From CAZDWZ01 sp964509425 (GTDB lineage Bacteria > Bdellovibrionota_C > UBA2361 > SZUA-149 > CAZDWZ01), in contig CAZDWZ010000007.1 in the NCBI GenBank assembly GCA_964509425.1, positions 62,001 through 126,000 of the forward strand: a stretch of DNA of 64,000 nucleotides, given 5' to 3'. A program made the translations under genes and the position numbers. Below the pieces are notes generated by a model, which searched no databases, was not told the DNA's origin, and was given only the letters and a program-made list of their open reading frames with translations. Shown here in pieces: positions 63,326 to 64,000 of this stretch. The first letter of the stretch is position 1. Every line of letters begins with the position of its first letter.

Positions 63326-64000
63326 TTACGCGTAAGTGCCGCTAGGCTCTGTTCCCGCCTCGAGCAACGCAAGCATCCATAAATCCCTTAGGGAACACCC
63401 GGTATGCGGAACGACTACCTCGTCGGCTGTCCCAATTTTAAGCATCTCGGCGTCTACTCTGGCAGTTTCTGTAAAAGATTGAACGTTGCCTTCCAAAGCG
63501 TTTTCAGCATCTGCCTTCTCGACGAAAGTTGCGGTGGTTTCGGTAACACCTGCTGGAGTGTCTCTGGAAATAATCTCCGGGGCGTCGTTTGCAGCTGCTC
63601 TCCGCTCCCGTCTCGCCCTCCTCCGCGCTTCTCGCTCCTTCGGACATCTCCGCTTCAAATACTCACCAAGCGCTTTTCCCAAAACACTCTGCAACGCGAG
63701 GTCATCCTTGTTCCCGCGAGAGTTTAACTCCTTCGCGCGCTCCAACTGCTTCATGAACTCTTCATTCGCAGCGAACGAAACGTGGTACACCTTTTCCGCC
63801 GCCACTTCGTTTTCTTCCTTCGAGTTTACTTCCGATCGGAACCAAGTAGACTCCTCAAGAACTCTACCCTCCGCACCCAAACTTGCTTGCCGCGGATCCA
63901 CTTCAGGCGCTTTCACCGAGACCACCTTAATCCTGTCTCGAATCTCGCTCTGAGCAACCGGGTTCAGCAGAGCAGCAATCTCCTCTGCCTCCTGCGAGGT
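63326..64000 (-). CDS. HNH-endonuclease-family protein, partial, no HNH domain visible
   Basis: The frame is open to the right edge, so the N-terminus is missing. The visible part begins TSQEAEEIAALLNPVAQSEI and continues VSVKAPEVDP. A conserved helical block follows, VYHVSFAANEEFMKQLERAK and LALQSVLGKALGEYLKRRC with PKEREARRRARRER. This order matches the region before the HNH domain in a protein family common in deltaproteobacteria-like groups. Those proteins normally end with an HNH motif (DG.RC...DHI.PF), but here the sequence runs into a Thr/Glu/Ala-rich tail ending GTEPSGTYA and stops. It is probably a decayed or truncated member. Nuclease activity is unlikely. Confidence 0.65.
   Translation of the reverse strand, partial: TSQEAEEIAALLNPVAQSEIRDRIKVVSVKAPEVDPRQASLGAEGRVLEESTWFRSEVNSKEENEVAAEKVYHVSFAANEEFMKQLERAKELNSRGNKDDLALQSVLGKALGEYLKRRCPKEREARRRARRERRAAANDAPEIISRDTPAGVTETTATFVEKADAENALEGNVQSFTETARVDAEMLKIGTADEVVVPHTGCSLRDLWMLALLEAGTEPSGTYA

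Overview
The window looks like a chromosomal stretch of a Gram-negative bacterium of moderate GC content. A MltB-type lytic transglycosylase, a U32/RlhA-type protein and a Kef-type antiporter point that way. The lineage cannot be fixed from sequence alone. The partial HNH-family protein at the right edge (CPKEREARRRAR motif) resembles a family I associate with Bdellovibrionota and other deltaproteobacteria-like groups, so that is my tentative guess. No integrase, transposase, phage structural gene, CRISPR array or rRNA was seen. One tRNA-Arg(UCU) is present.

Layout. 1-2.2 kb: two GC-rich genes of unknown function on the minus strand, both membrane-associated, the first cut by the window edge. 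2.8-19.0 kb: one uninterrupted minus-strand gene for a 5,399-residue coiled-coil protein. 19.3-23.0 kb: four small minus-strand genes (TPR protein, SAM methyltransferase, Pro-rich protein, small acidic protein) reading toward the giant gene. 23.2-29.7 kb: transketolase, a thioredoxin-fold protein, a LOG-family protein and a Kef-type antiporter. 29.8-32.3 kb: an exported sugar-dehydrogenase-like protein with three N-terminal repeats. 32.8-38.5 kb: indoleamine 2,3-dioxygenase, a degenerate ABC-ATPase-like membrane protein and a fused anthranilate synthase TrpE(G). 38.5-45.3 kb: CysS, an NAD-dependent sugar epimerase, an AGE-type epimerase, MltB and glutamine synthetase. 45.4-53.6 kb: a DUF218 protein, small helical proteins and an ABC-F (Uup) ATPase, interleaved with three GC-rich genes (Ser/Thr kinase, GGDEF-like protein, DHH phosphoesterase). 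54-64 kb: U32 protein, tRNA-Arg, a second membrane Ser/Thr kinase, an FAD-linked oxidase, a TPR lipoprotein-like or anchored protein, a CobC-type phosphatase and an HNH-family remnant.

The most unusual items are these. (1) The giant protein carries about 15 copies of a degenerate ~45-residue J-domain-like unit, followed in places by Trp-rich segments, with Gly-Ser and short tandem-repeat linkers near residues 1575-1757. (2) A dispersed palindromic repeat family is placed mainly in divergent promoter regions, including a 149-bp tandem pair. (3) An ABC-ATPase fold has lost the Walker A lysine, the catalytic Glu and the switch His, and has gained a C-terminal membrane anchor. (4) GC-rich genes with GTG or TTG starts and signalling-type products are scattered among less GC-rich neighbours, which suggests acquisition from another source. 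(5) An IDO-family tryptophan dioxygenase lies close to a rhizobial-type fused anthranilate synthase. Coordinates of starts were adjusted where a ribosome binding site favoured an internal start.
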